A DNA stretch of 64,000 nt from QFOX01 sp033763655 (GTDB lineage: Bacteria > Pseudomonadota > Alphaproteobacteria > Rickettsiales > UBA3002): the NCBI GenBank assembly GCA_033763655.1, contig JANRKD010000008.1, positions 51,019 to 115,018 on the forward strand, read 5' to 3'. The notes beneath the pieces were generated by a model that made no database searches, was not told the DNA's origin, and saw nothing but the letters and a program-made list of their open reading frames with translations. Shown here piece after piece: positions 8,551-16,716 of this stretch. Both the position numbers and the translations under genes were made by a program. The first letter of the stretch is position 1. Each line of letters begins with the position of its first letter.

Positions 8551-9320
8551 CCGTACCTCCCCGTGATATAATCTCTGGTTTGATGCTGCTGCGGTGCTTC
8601 GAAAATCTGCTCGGTGCTGCCGGTCTCGACCAGCCTGCCGAGATGGAAGAACGCGGTGGTCGCCGCCACACGCCGCGCCTGCGCCATCGAGTGGGTGACG
8701 ATAATCAGGGCATAGTCCTGTTGCAAGCTGCTTATTAACTCCTCCACCTTGCCGGTGGCGATTGGGTCGAGCGCGCTGCACGGTTCATCCATCAGAATCA
8801 CCTCGGGGCTGACCGCCATGGTGCGGGCGATACATAAACGCTGTTGCTGACCGCCCGAAAGCCCGGTGCCGGGGCTGTCCAGCCGGTCTTTTACCTCGTC
8901 CCACAAGGCGGCGCTGCGCAGGCTGCGCTCGACGATAGCATCAAGGTCGGCCTTCGTTTTCGCCAGCCCGTGGATGCGCGGGCCATAGGCGACGTTTTCG
9001 TAGATGGATTTGGGAAAGGGGTTGGGTTTCTGGAACACCATGCCCACCCGCGCGCGCAGCAGCACCGCGTCGAAATCGGGGGCGTAGATGTCGCGCCCGT
9101 CGAGGGTGAGCGAACCGGCAAAGCGGCAGCCGGGGATGAGGTCGTTCATGCGGTTGATACTGCGCAGGAAAGTCGATTTGCCGCAGCCCGAAGGCCCGAT
9201 AAACGCGGTGACGGTTTTGGGCATGATGTCGATCGACACCCCGAACAGCGCCTGTTTCTCGCCGTAAAATACGTCCACGTCGCGGGCAATAATGGTGGGG
9301 GTCGCCGTCATCAGTTCCAT
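8547..9320 (-). CDS. pstB: Phosphate ABC transporter ATP-binding protein
   Basis: PstB powers high-affinity phosphate uptake through PstC-PstA. The 257-residue protein has Walker A GPSGCGKST, the Q-loop in VFQKPNPFPKS, signature LSGGQQQRL, Walker B VILMDEPCSALDP and the H-loop in VTHSM. All catalytic residues are present. The start could be ATG 9320 or ATG 9311; the latter overlaps the pstA stop as TGATG and would be tightly coupled. The gene is followed by the PAS protein rather than phoU. Confidence 0.95.
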   Translation of the reverse strand: MELMTATPTIIARDVDVFYGEKQALFGVSIDIMPKTVTAFIGPSGCGKSTFLRSINRMNDLIPGCRFAGSLTLDGRDIYAPDFDAVLLRARVGMVFQKPNPFPKSIYENVAYGPRIHGLAKTKADLDAIVERSLRSAALWDEVKDRLDSPGTGLSGGQQQRLCIARTMAVSPEVILMDEPCSALDPIATGKVEELISSLQQDYALIIVTHSMAQARRVAATTAFFHLGRLVETGSTEQIFEAPQQHQTRDYITGRYG

Positions 9321-10588
9321 GTCAGTTGTGCTTTGTTGCGCAGCCTAATCGCGGCCAGGTTGAGAAGCAACAAAATGCCAAGCAAAACCAGAATTGCCGA
9401 CGATGTTTTTTCGATAAAGCCCAATTCCGGGCTCGAAGCCCACAGGTAAATCTCGACGGGCATGGTGGTGGCCGGGTCGGTAAATCCGCGCGGAATGTCG
9501 GCAACGAAGGCGACCATGCCAATCATCAGCAGCGGCGCAGATTCCCCAAGCGCCCGCGACACGCTGAGGATGGTGCCAGTGAGAATCCCCGGCAGGGCGT
9601 AAGGCAGCACATGGTGGCGCACCACCTGCAAGGGGGTCGCGCCAAGGCCCGCCGCCGCAAGGCGCATACTTGGCGGCACGGCGCGGATGGCGGCACGGCT
9701 GGCGATAATCATCACCGGCAGGATGAGCATGGCCAGCGTCAACCCGCCCACCAGCGGCGACGAACGCGGCATGCCAAAGAGTTGCAGATACACCGACAAA
9801 CCGAGCAGGCCATAGATGATGGAGGGCACCGCCGCGAGGTTGTTGATGGTCACCTCAAGCATTTCGGCAAGACGTGATTTGCGGGCGAATTCCTCAAGCG
9901 TGATTGCCGCCATGATGGCCACCGGCACCGCCACCACAAGGCAGACGGCAAGGCTGAGCAGCGAGCCGACCATCGCCCCCATGAAGCCTGCCGCCTCGGG
10001 CGCGCGGCTATCACCCCGGGTGAAGAAATCGCGGTTGAAGCGCATCCGCAGGCGGCCCTGCTGCGCCCAGTCGTCCAGCCAGCCAATCTGCCGGTCGTTG
10101 AACGCACGCTGCGCCTCAGGCAGGGTTCTGTCGAGGCGGCCTTTGAGTAACTGATCGGCATTATCGGCCAACGGCACCCAGACTTCGCGCTTCTGCCCCA
10201 CCTGCGCCGGATGCGCGCCCAGTTGCCGCTTGACGTCGAACGCCGCAAACGTACCCACCAGCGCCAAAAGCTGGTGGCGGGCGACTTTGTCGGTGAAATC
10301 GCCGGGCGTGGCGGCCTTCAGCGCCGCGCGGGTGAGGGCATAATAATCCACCGTTTCGGGGTGACCCTGAAGCATGTCGGCAATGGGTGCCGTATCCACT
10401 GTAAGCTTCAGCTCATGGCGCATAAAGCCGCCAAGGCCGGGGCGAATAATCGTGACCAGCAGAATCACCAGCATGAGCGTCGCAAAGCCAAGCGCCGCGA
10501 TACCGGATGCGCGAAAGCGGCGCTCGGCGCGGTAACGGCGCGCCAGTCCGCGCTCGATCACTTGTGTCATGCCCGCTGCGTTACTCAT
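9311..10588 (-). CDS. pstA: Phosphate ABC transporter permease PstA
   Basis: One of two inner-membrane permeases of the Pst system. It is long (about 425 residues) because of an N-terminal extension: a transmembrane segment near residues 30-50, then about 150 periplasmic residues of the DUF3333 type seen in alphaproteobacterial PstA. The BPD permease core follows (from about residue 200), including the EAA-like AAAGLGATPLQVVRHHVLP loop. I chose ATG 10588 (MSNAAGM), which overlaps the pstC end by 8 bases; ATG 10612 and 10570 are alternatives. No periplasmic phosphate-binding protein gene is adjacent. Confidence 0.93.
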   Translation of the reverse strand: MSNAAGMTQVIERGLARRYRAERRFRASGIAALGFATLMLVILLVTIIRPGLGGFMRHELKLTVDTAPIADMLQGHPETVDYYALTRAALKAATPGDFTDKVARHQLLALVGTFAAFDVKRQLGAHPAQVGQKREVWVPLADNADQLLKGRLDRTLPEAQRAFNDRQIGWLDDWAQQGRLRMRFNRDFFTRGDSRAPEAAGFMGAMVGSLLSLAVCLVVAVPVAIMAAITLEEFARKSRLAEMLEVTINNLAAVPSIIYGLLGLSVYLQLFGMPRSSPLVGGLTLAMLILPVMIIASRAAIRAVPPSMRLAAAGLGATPLQVVRHHVLPYALPGILTGTILSVSRALGESAPLLMIGMVAFVADIPRGFTDPATTMPVEIYLWASSPELGFIEKTSSAILVLLGILLLLNLAAIRLRNKAQLTWN

Positions 10589-11531
10589 ATTGTTCCCGGT
10601 ATTTTTTGACAATGAACTGCGCCAGCATATTCAGCAGCAGCGTGAAGCAGAACAGGGTGAGGCCGAGCGCAAAAGCGGCCAGCGTTTTCGGGCTGTTGAA
10701 CTCCTGATCGCCGGTGAGCAGCGTTACCATCTGCACGGTGACGGTCGTCACCGCCTCAAGCGGGTTGGCGGTGAGGTTGGCGCTTAAGCCCGCCGCCATG
10801 ACCACAATCATGGTTTCGCCGATGGCGCGGGCGACGGCCAGTAACACCGCGCCCATGATTCCGGGCAACGCCGAACGCAGCACCACGCGGCGGATGGTTT
10901 CGGATTTTGTCGCGCCCAGGCCATAGGAGGCATCGCGCAGGCCGCGCGGCACGGCGGTCATCATATCGTCCGACAGCGAAGACACGAACGGAATAATCAT
11001 GATGCCCATGACCAGCCCGGCCACCAGCGCGCTTTCCGAGGCGATTGAGATGCCGATGGCCGCGCCGAAGCCATGCAGGAACGGCGCGACGGTCATCACC
11101 GCGAAATACCCATAAACCACGGTCGGGATTCCGGCCAGCAGCTCCAACATCGGCTTGGCGACCCGACGCAGGCGCGTTCCGGCATATTCCGAGAGGTAAA
11201 TGGCGCTCATCAGCCCGACCGGCACCGCCACCACCAGCGCAATCAGCGTAATCATGAATGTGCCTACCAGCAGCGGCAGGGCGCCAAACGCGCCGCTGGC
11301 GCCGGATTGATCGGCGCGTATCGCAGTCTGCGGGCTCCATTGCGTACCAAACAGGAAATCCGTCAGCGGCACCTGCGCGAAGAATGCCAGCGCCTCGCTG
11401 ACGACCGAATAAACAATCGCCACCGTCACCAGCACCGCAAACCCGGCGGCGGCCCACATCAGCGCCATCACCACCCCTTCGCCCGGGCGGCGGCGGAACC
11501 GCACCATCCGTATCGCCATCGCTCCACGCAT
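10581..11531 (-). CDS. pstC: Phosphate ABC transporter permease PstC
   Basis: The partner permease of PstA, 316 residues, with six predicted membrane segments. The N-terminal segment is near residues 22-45, and the permease core contains YLSEYAGTRLRRVAKP and the coupling-loop motif DASYGLGATKSETIRRVVL. It is shorter than many alphaproteobacterial PstC proteins, lacking their N-terminal domain, but is the standard length of the enterobacterial protein. It begins 2 bases after the phoR stop and overlaps pstA. Confidence 0.95.
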   Translation of the reverse strand: MRGAMAIRMVRFRRRPGEGVVMALMWAAAGFAVLVTVAIVYSVVSEALAFFAQVPLTDFLFGTQWSPQTAIRADQSGASGAFGALPLLVGTFMITLIALVVAVPVGLMSAIYLSEYAGTRLRRVAKPMLELLAGIPTVVYGYFAVMTVAPFLHGFGAAIGISIASESALVAGLVMGIMIIPFVSSLSDDMMTAVPRGLRDASYGLGATKSETIRRVVLRSALPGIMGAVLLAVARAIGETMIVVMAAGLSANLTANPLEAVTTVTVQMVTLLTGDQEFNSPKTLAAFALGLTLFCFTLLLNMLAQFIVKKYREQYE

Positions 11532-11533
11532 CG

Positions 11534-12931
11534 CTAACCCTCAAAAATCGGCAAATAAACCGTAAAGCAGGTGCCCTCGCCCACCACCGAATCGACGATA
11601 ATCGCGCCACGGTGACGCTGCACGATGCCTTTGACAATCGCAAGGCCAAGCCCGGTACCGCCAATCTGGCGGGTGCGCGCCGAATCGACGCGGTAAAAGC
11701 GTTCCATCAGGCGCGGCAGATGCTGCTTAGGGATGCCATCGCCCTGATCGCGCACGCTCATCGCCACCACGCGAGTGAGGTTGCGCATATTAATATCCTG
11801 CGGCAGTTCGCTGGTCACTTTGGCCGCGATGGTCACTTCGGAATCGGCGAAGCCGTATTTAATCGCGTTGCTGATGAGATTATGCACGACCTGCGCCAGC
11901 TCGTTGCTCTCGCCTTTCACCTGCGGCAGGTTGTCATGCACATTCAGCACCAGCCGCATGTTTTTCTCCGCCGCCATGCGCTTGAAGTTCTCGGTCTCCT
12001 TGCGCAGCACCGCCGCGAGATCCATCGGCTCGGTCGGCACGGCGTGGATGTTCATCTCGATTTTCGACAGCGACAGCAAATCGCCGATGAGTTGCTGCAT
12101 GCGGTCGGATTGTTCGAGCATGATTTTGAGGAACTCGATGCGCGCGGGCTCGTCATCCTTCGCTGGCCCGAGCAGGGTTTCGACAAAGCCCTTGATGCTG
12201 GCCAGCGGCGTGCGCAGCTCGTGGCTGGCATTGGCGACGAAGTCGGCGCGCATCTGCTCGACCGATTTCAACTCGGTAATATCGTTCATGGTAATCACGG
12301 TCGAAATCCCGCCGACCGTCGGCACCGGAAAGCGTTCGATGATGGCCAGAAAATCGCGCACCACCGGGTCTTCGATACGAAACTCGACCTCGCGCCCCTT
12401 CAAATCCTGGATGACCGAGGAAATCGCATCGAGTAAATACCGGCTCGCGATGACGTCCTTTAAGTGCTTGCCTGCGAGATTCTGCCCAAAAATAGCGCGG
12501 GCCGCACGGTTGGTGCGCACGATTTTCTTTTCGTCATTCACCATAATCAAAATATCCGGCAGCGTATCGACGAGGATTTCGCGCTCGGTGATGATGGTTT
12601 CCATCTGCTTCTTTTTTACGTCCCAACTGGCCTGCAGCTTCTTTAAGGCCTCGGATAATTCAGCCGCGGAACCAAGAAAGCTGAGGTCTGGGGCGGCAAC
12701 GCGCTTATCCTGCGCAATTTCGTTGACGTAATGCGTCAGCGACGAAACGTTCGATAAAAACGGATAAATCAGCATCCCCGTTGCCAGCGAAATGACGGCA
12801 TACGCATACATCATCTGCGACAGGCTGAGCACCCCGAGTGCGGCATCAATCCCGAGCACCACCAGCGCCGGGCTGCTGACCAGCACCAACGACTTGAGCA
12901 GGGTATTGAAGGATACATAGGATTTTTTCAT
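11534..12931 (-). CDS. phoR: Phosphate regulon sensor histidine kinase
   Basis: A 465-residue membrane histidine kinase heading the pst operon. Two membrane segments lie at about residues 10-30 and 38-58, then a PAS domain (about 105-215, REILVDTLPDILIMVND), the dimerisation/phosphoacceptor helix with His in FVANASHELRTPLASIKGF, and an ATPase domain with N-box NLISNAIKYG, DQGDGIP and GGTGLGLAIVKG. PhoR phosphorylates PhoB when phosphate is scarce and is inhibited via PstB and PhoU. Neither phoB nor phoU is in this window, so the regulator must be encoded elsewhere. Identification as PhoR rests on domain order and operon context. Confidence 0.88.
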   Translation of the reverse strand: MKKSYVSFNTLLKSLVLVSSPALVVLGIDAALGVLSLSQMMYAYAVISLATGMLIYPFLSNVSSLTHYVNEIAQDKRVAAPDLSFLGSAAELSEALKKLQASWDVKKKQMETIITEREILVDTLPDILIMVNDEKKIVRTNRAARAIFGQNLAGKHLKDVIASRYLLDAISSVIQDLKGREVEFRIEDPVVRDFLAIIERFPVPTVGGISTVITMNDITELKSVEQMRADFVANASHELRTPLASIKGFVETLLGPAKDDEPARIEFLKIMLEQSDRMQQLIGDLLSLSKIEMNIHAVPTEPMDLAAVLRKETENFKRMAAEKNMRLVLNVHDNLPQVKGESNELAQVVHNLISNAIKYGFADSEVTIAAKVTSELPQDINMRNLTRVVAMSVRDQGDGIPKQHLPRLMERFYRVDSARTRQIGGTGLGLAIVKGIVQRHRGAIIVDSVVGEGTCFTVYLPIFEG

Positions 12932-13001
12932 AGGTGACTCATTGCCTAAATATGCGTTATACGCAAGAAAAACGGGCTGTTAGGCTGCCCCATGTTTGCA
13001 G

Positions 13002-13029
13002 TTGACACTGGCTTGTGCGCGAGTATAGT
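13002..13029 (+). promoter_or_regulatory. Sigma-70 type promoter for rplU-rpmA
   Basis: TTGACA (13002-13007) and TATAGT (13024-13029) are separated by 16 bases, a near-consensus housekeeping promoter. The A of the rplU ATG is 38 bases beyond the -10 box. It lies in the divergent gap between phoR and rplU and would read towards rplU. Confidence 0.75.
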
Positions 13030-13066
13030 CCCGCCTCCTTTTAACACAAAAACAAGAGAGCGCGCT

Positions 13067-13570
13067 ATGCACGCAATTATCGTCACCGGTGGCAAACAAT
13101 ACCGCGTAACCGCAGGCAGCATCATCGAAGTTGAAAAACTGGATGTGGCTGTGGGCGACAGCATTAAGATTGATCAAATTCTGGCGCTTTCGGGCGACAA
13201 AAACGTCGTTGGCTCGCCGACCGTGGCCGGTGCCGTGGTCGAAGCGCAGGTGCTCGAGCAGGGCAAGGCCGACAAGGTGCTGATCTTCAAAAAGAAGCGC
13301 CGCCACAATTACCGCCGCAAAAACGGCCATCGTCAACGCTTTACGGCGCTGCACATCACCAGCATCAGCCTGAACGGCACCGCGCTGGTAACGGCAGAAA
13401 AGCGCACGCCCAAGCCCCGCGCCACCACCCCGGCGGGCGCCGCAGCGGCTCCTGCTAAAAAAGTGGCCAGCGCGCCAAAAGCAAAAGCAGCTGTAAAGCC
13501 TGCCGCCAAAAAAGCAGCCCCCGCAAAAAAAGCAGCCGCCAAACCCGCCGCTAAAAAAGCAGCGAAATAA
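13067..13570 (+). CDS. rplU: 50S ribosomal protein L21 with Lys/Ala-rich C-terminal tail
   Basis: L21 binds 23S rRNA next to L20. The core (residues 1-102) is typical: MHAIIVTGGKQYRV, KKKRRHNYRRKNGHRQ. It is followed by about 65 residues of Ala, Lys and Pro (PAKKVASAPKAKAAVKPAAK and similar repeats), making the protein 167 residues against about 103 for the minimal family. Such histone-like tails are known on L21 of some Alphaproteobacteria. ATG 13067 has AAGAGAG upstream; the longer frame from 12992 would cross the promoter. rpmA follows 24 bases downstream. Confidence 0.95.
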   Translation: MHAIIVTGGKQYRVTAGSIIEVEKLDVAVGDSIKIDQILALSGDKNVVGSPTVAGAVVEAQVLEQGKADKVLIFKKKRRHNYRRKNGHRQRFTALHITSISLNGTALVTAEKRTPKPRATTPAGAAAAPAKKVASAPKAKAAVKPAAKKAAPAKKAAAKPAAKKAAK

Positions 13571-13594
13571 TTCTAAGGATTAGGAGTTTAAGTC

Positions 13595-13852
13595 ATGGCA
13601 CATAAGAAAGCCGGTGGATCATCCCGCAACGGTCGCGACTCTCAGGGTCAGCGTCTGGGTGTAAAAAAATTCGGGGGCGAGCAAGTTGTTGCTGGCAACA
13701 TCATCATCCGCCAGCGCGGCACCACCTACCACCCGGGTACGGGCGTGGGCCTTGGCCGTGATTACACCATTTTCGCGGTGGTCGATGGCGTCGTGCAGTA
13801 CAGCAAAAAAGCCGGCGACAAAAACGTCGTCAGCGTGGTAACGGCAGCCTAG
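13595..13852 (+). CDS. rpmA: 50S ribosomal protein L27
   Basis: L27's flexible N-terminus reaches the peptidyl transferase centre. The 85-residue protein starts MAHKKAGGSSRNGRDSQGQR, the conserved family N-terminus without the cleavable extension found in Firmicutes, and continues with GNIIIRQRGT and GLGRDYTIFA. A good GGATTAGGAG ribosome-binding region precedes the ATG. A terminator follows, so rplU-rpmA forms a two-gene unit ahead of obgE. Confidence 0.97.
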   Translation: MAHKKAGGSSRNGRDSQGQRLGVKKFGGEQVVAGNIIIRQRGTTYHPGTGVGLGRDYTIFAVVDGVVQYSKKAGDKNVVSVVTAA

Positions 13853-13874
13853 GCTTGGCCAACACCGACCGAAT

Positions 13875-13904
13875 AAAAGGGAGCGCCAAACCGCTCCCTT
13901 TTTT
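13875..13904 (+). terminator. Rho-independent terminator after rpmA
   Basis: AAAAGGGAGCG (13875-13885) pairs with CGCTCCCTTTTT (13892-13903) around a CCAAAC loop and runs into T residues. The nearly symmetrical A-run before the stem means it could also act on the opposite strand. Confidence 0.9.
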
Positions 13905-13960
13905 ATTGGTTGGCTTCTATACTGTCACGCCGCGCACCGCGCGCGAGAAATGAGTGAACC

Positions 13961-15013
13961 ATGAACTTTGTCGACGAAACAAAAATCTACGTTAAATCCG
14001 GTGCGGGCGGCGAAGGCTGCGTGTCGTTCCGGCGCGAGAAATTCATCCCCGAGGGTGGCCCCGACGGCGGCGACGGCGGCCGCGGCGCCAGCATCATCAT
14101 GCGCGCAGTAACTGGGCTTAACACCCTGATCGACTACCGCTTCCAGCAGCATTTCAAGGGCAAAAAAGGTGGCCATGGCATGGGTAAGCAGCGCTATGGC
14201 AAATCGGCGGAGGATATGTATCTCGAAGTGCCTGTCGGCACACAAATCTACGACGAAGACCGCGAAACCCTGCTTGCCGACCTCACCGAGGCGGGGCAGG
14301 AAATCGTGCTCGCCAAGGGCGGGCGCGGCGGCCTTGGCAACATCCATTTCAAATCCTCGACCAACCAGGCGCCCACCCAATCCGTCCCGGCGGGCGCGGG
14401 CGAGGAGCGCACGCTCTGGCTGAAACTCAAACTGCTGTCGGATGCGGGTCTGCTCGGTTTGCCTAACGCCGGAAAATCGACCTTTCTCGCCGCTGTCAGC
14501 GCCGCAACACCGAAAATTGCGGATTACCCGTTTACCACCCTGGCGCCGCAGCTTGGCGTAGTGCGCGTCGGGGATGCGGAGTTTGTACTGGCCGATATTC
14601 CCGGCCTCATCGAGGGCGCGGCAGCGGGCAAGGGGCTCGGCCTCAAGTTTTTAGGGCATGTCGAGCGCTGCGGGGTGCTGTTGCATCTGGTCGATGGCAC
14701 CGCCGACGACGTCGTCGCCGCCTATGAAACCGTGCGCCACGAAATCGGCCAATATGACGACGAACTGGCCGAAAAACCTGAGATCGTCGCCCTCAATAAA
14801 TGCGACGCGCTGACCAAAGCCGCCATCACGAAAAAGAAAAAGGCGCTGGAAAAAGCCAGCGGCGGCAAGGTTTTCACCATTTCCGCCGCCGCCCGCACCG
14901 AGCTCGAGCCGCTGCTGGTGACGATGCTGCAAACCATCGGTGATTACCGTGGCGAGCAAGCCCCACCCCCGCTGCCTGCCTTCATCAGCGGCGGGTCCGG
15001 CGACGACGCCTGA
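13961..15013 (+). CDS. obgE: GTPase Obg/CgtA, ribosome-associated
   Basis: Obg is an essential GTPase in 50S maturation and stress control. The 350-residue protein has the glycine-rich Obg fold at residues 1-158 (SGAGGEGCVSFRREKF, GGPDGGDGGRGA), then the G domain with G1 GLPNAGKST, G2 region ADYPFTT, G3 DIPGLIEGA and G4 NKCD. It ends shortly after the G domain and lacks the OCT domain found in some Gram-positive homologues, as usual for Alphaproteobacteria. It follows rplU-rpmA, the standard neighbours, and precedes the proline genes. Confidence 0.96.
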   Translation: MNFVDETKIYVKSGAGGEGCVSFRREKFIPEGGPDGGDGGRGASIIMRAVTGLNTLIDYRFQQHFKGKKGGHGMGKQRYGKSAEDMYLEVPVGTQIYDEDRETLLADLTEAGQEIVLAKGGRGGLGNIHFKSSTNQAPTQSVPAGAGEERTLWLKLKLLSDAGLLGLPNAGKSTFLAAVSAATPKIADYPFTTLAPQLGVVRVGDAEFVLADIPGLIEGAAAGKGLGLKFLGHVERCGVLLHLVDGTADDVVAAYETVRHEIGQYDDELAEKPEIVALNKCDALTKAAITKKKKALEKASGGKVFTISAAARTELEPLLVTMLQTIGDYRGEQAPPPLPAFISGGSGDDA

Positions 15014-15142
15014 GGGCTGCCCGAACCACTCCTATGGACAGCGATCGACCGCCCCTCCGCTGGGGGAACCTTGTTTATGGTGCCCCCCTGTGAACGCGCA
15101 ATAATGCTTTATTGCCACGTCACACTACGCTACGCATGGCGC

Positions 15143-16258
15143 ATGAGCAAGCATCCGACACTGGCCGGGGCCAGACGTATCGTCATTAAAATCGGATCGA
15201 GCCTGATTGCCCGCAACGCCCGCGTGCGTGCCGGGTGGCTGGCGGCGCTGGCGACGGATATTGCGGCGCTGCAGGCGACGGGGAAAGATATTATTATTGT
15301 CTCCTCGGGCGCGGTGGCGCTCGGCCGCCCGCAGGTCGGGCTGGGCATGGGCGCGCTCAGCATGGATGAAAAACAGGCCGCCGCCGCCGCCGGACAACCG
15401 CTGCTGATTCGCGCCTGGCAGCGCGCCTTCACCCGCCACGGAATACAGGTCGCCCAATTGCTGCTGACGCTCGACGATTCCGAAAACCGCCGCCGCTACC
15501 TCAACGCACGGGCGACCTGCACGACGCTGCTGGCGCACCGCCTCATCCCGATTATCAACGAGAACGATTCGGTCGCCACCGCCGAGCTGAAATTTGGCGA
15601 CAATGACCGCCTCGCGGCGCGGGTGGCCGTCATGCTCGGCGCCGATACGCTGGTGCTGTTTTCCGACGTGGACGGCCTCTACGACAAAAACCCGCGCACC
15701 CACGGCGATGCGCGCCACATCCCCGTCGTTACGGCGCTCACCCCTGACATTCTCGCCATGGCAAAAGGGGCGGCCAGCGCGCTCAGCAACGGCGGCATGA
15801 AAACCAAGCTCGAAGCGGCGCAGATGGCCACCGCCAGCGGCTGCCGGATGGTGATCGCCGATGGCACCGCCCCCCACGCCCTCGCCGGACTGCTGGCCGG
15901 CGGACGGGCGACCTGGTTCACCGCCGCCATCAAGCCGCAACTGGCGCGCAAACACTGGATTGCCTCGAGCGTCGAGCTGCGCGGCAGCGTGACGGTCGAT
16001 GCCGGTGCCGTGCGGGCGCTCGGTCAGGGCAGAAGCCTGTTGCCCGCAGGCGTCTGTGCGGTCGATGGAAACTTCAAACGCGGCGACATGGTGGCGGTGA
16101 AAGCGCCCGATGGCCGCCTCATCGGCAAGGGCATCACCGCTTACGACGCGGCGGAAACGAAAAAAATCTGCGGCAAAAAATCGGATGCGATTGCGGCCAT
16201 TTTAGGCTACGCTCACCGCGACACCCTGATTCACCGCGACGACCTGGCGATGCTATGA
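15143..16258 (+). CDS. proB: Glutamate 5-kinase
   Basis: ProB phosphorylates glutamate to gamma-glutamyl phosphate, the first step to proline. The 371-residue protein has the kinase domain (RRIVIKIGSSLI, IIIVSSGAVALG, NENDSVATAELKFGDNDRLA, FSDVDGLYDKNPR) at about residues 1-255 and a C-terminal PUA domain (about 275-360). ATG 15143 is chosen because MSKHPTLAGARRIVIKIG fits the family start; the frame continues to 15071 without similarity. It overlaps the next gene by ATGA and is in one operon with proA. Confidence 0.95.
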   Translation: MSKHPTLAGARRIVIKIGSSLIARNARVRAGWLAALATDIAALQATGKDIIIVSSGAVALGRPQVGLGMGALSMDEKQAAAAAGQPLLIRAWQRAFTRHGIQVAQLLLTLDDSENRRRYLNARATCTTLLAHRLIPIINENDSVATAELKFGDNDRLAARVAVMLGADTLVLFSDVDGLYDKNPRTHGDARHIPVVTALTPDILAMAKGAASALSNGGMKTKLEAAQMATASGCRMVIADGTAPHALAGLLAGGRATWFTAAIKPQLARKHWIASSVELRGSVTVDAGAVRALGQGRSLLPAGVCAVDGNFKRGDMVAVKAPDGRLIGKGITAYDAAETKKICGKKSDAIAAILGYAHRDTLIHRDDLAML

Positions 16259-16716
16259 ACCTACGCGCTTATCCCCCCTATGCGGGGCGCCTCGAACGCC
16301 TGTTTGCCTACCTCATCGACACGGTGTTGCTGGCCCTGCCCGGAGCGTTGCTGGTTTCGCTGCTCAAAGAAAACCCCATCACTATTCTCGGAGTGTTTTT
16401 TATCAGCCTTGCCTATTACACCCATTTCACCGCCTCGCCCTGGCAGGCAACGCCAGGCAAGCGCCTGCTCGGCCTCTATGTCATCCGCACCGACCGGCGG
16501 CGGCTGACCACGCGCGACGCGGCCGAGCGATTCCTTGCCTTCATCCTGCCCAGCCTGCCAATCTATACCAGTTTCATCCCCGCCAACCAGTCACCGATTC
16601 TGGTATTCTGGCTGACGATTTTCTGGTTCTCGCCGATTCTTTTCACGCCCGAACGCGTCGGCATGCATGACCGCCTGTGCGCCACCCGCGTCGTCGTCGG
16701 CAAGGCGGATGCATGA
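16255..16716 (+). CDS. RDD-family membrane protein
   Basis: A 153-residue integral membrane protein. The RDD signature is partly visible as AGRLERLFAYLIDTVLL near the N-terminus, where R and D sit in the first helix, and WQATPGKRLLGLYVI follows the second helix. About three to four membrane helices are predicted (20-40, 43-62, 90-108, 115-132). RDD proteins have been linked to ion exchange or to processing of partner proteins, but this one has no assignable role. It is embedded between proB and proA with ATGA overlaps on both sides, so it must be co-translated with them. Confidence 0.8.
   Translation: MNLRAYPPYAGRLERLFAYLIDTVLLALPGALLVSLLKENPITILGVFFISLAYYTHFTASPWQATPGKRLLGLYVIRTDRRRLTTRDAAERFLAFILPSLPIYTSFIPANQSPILVFWLTIFWFSPILFTPERVGMHDRLCATRVVVGKADA

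Noticed and set aside
15014..15142. Possible small gene or RNA between obgE and proB
   Set aside because: No open frame with a ribosome-binding site, no tRNA-like fold, and no terminator with a T-run could be supported.
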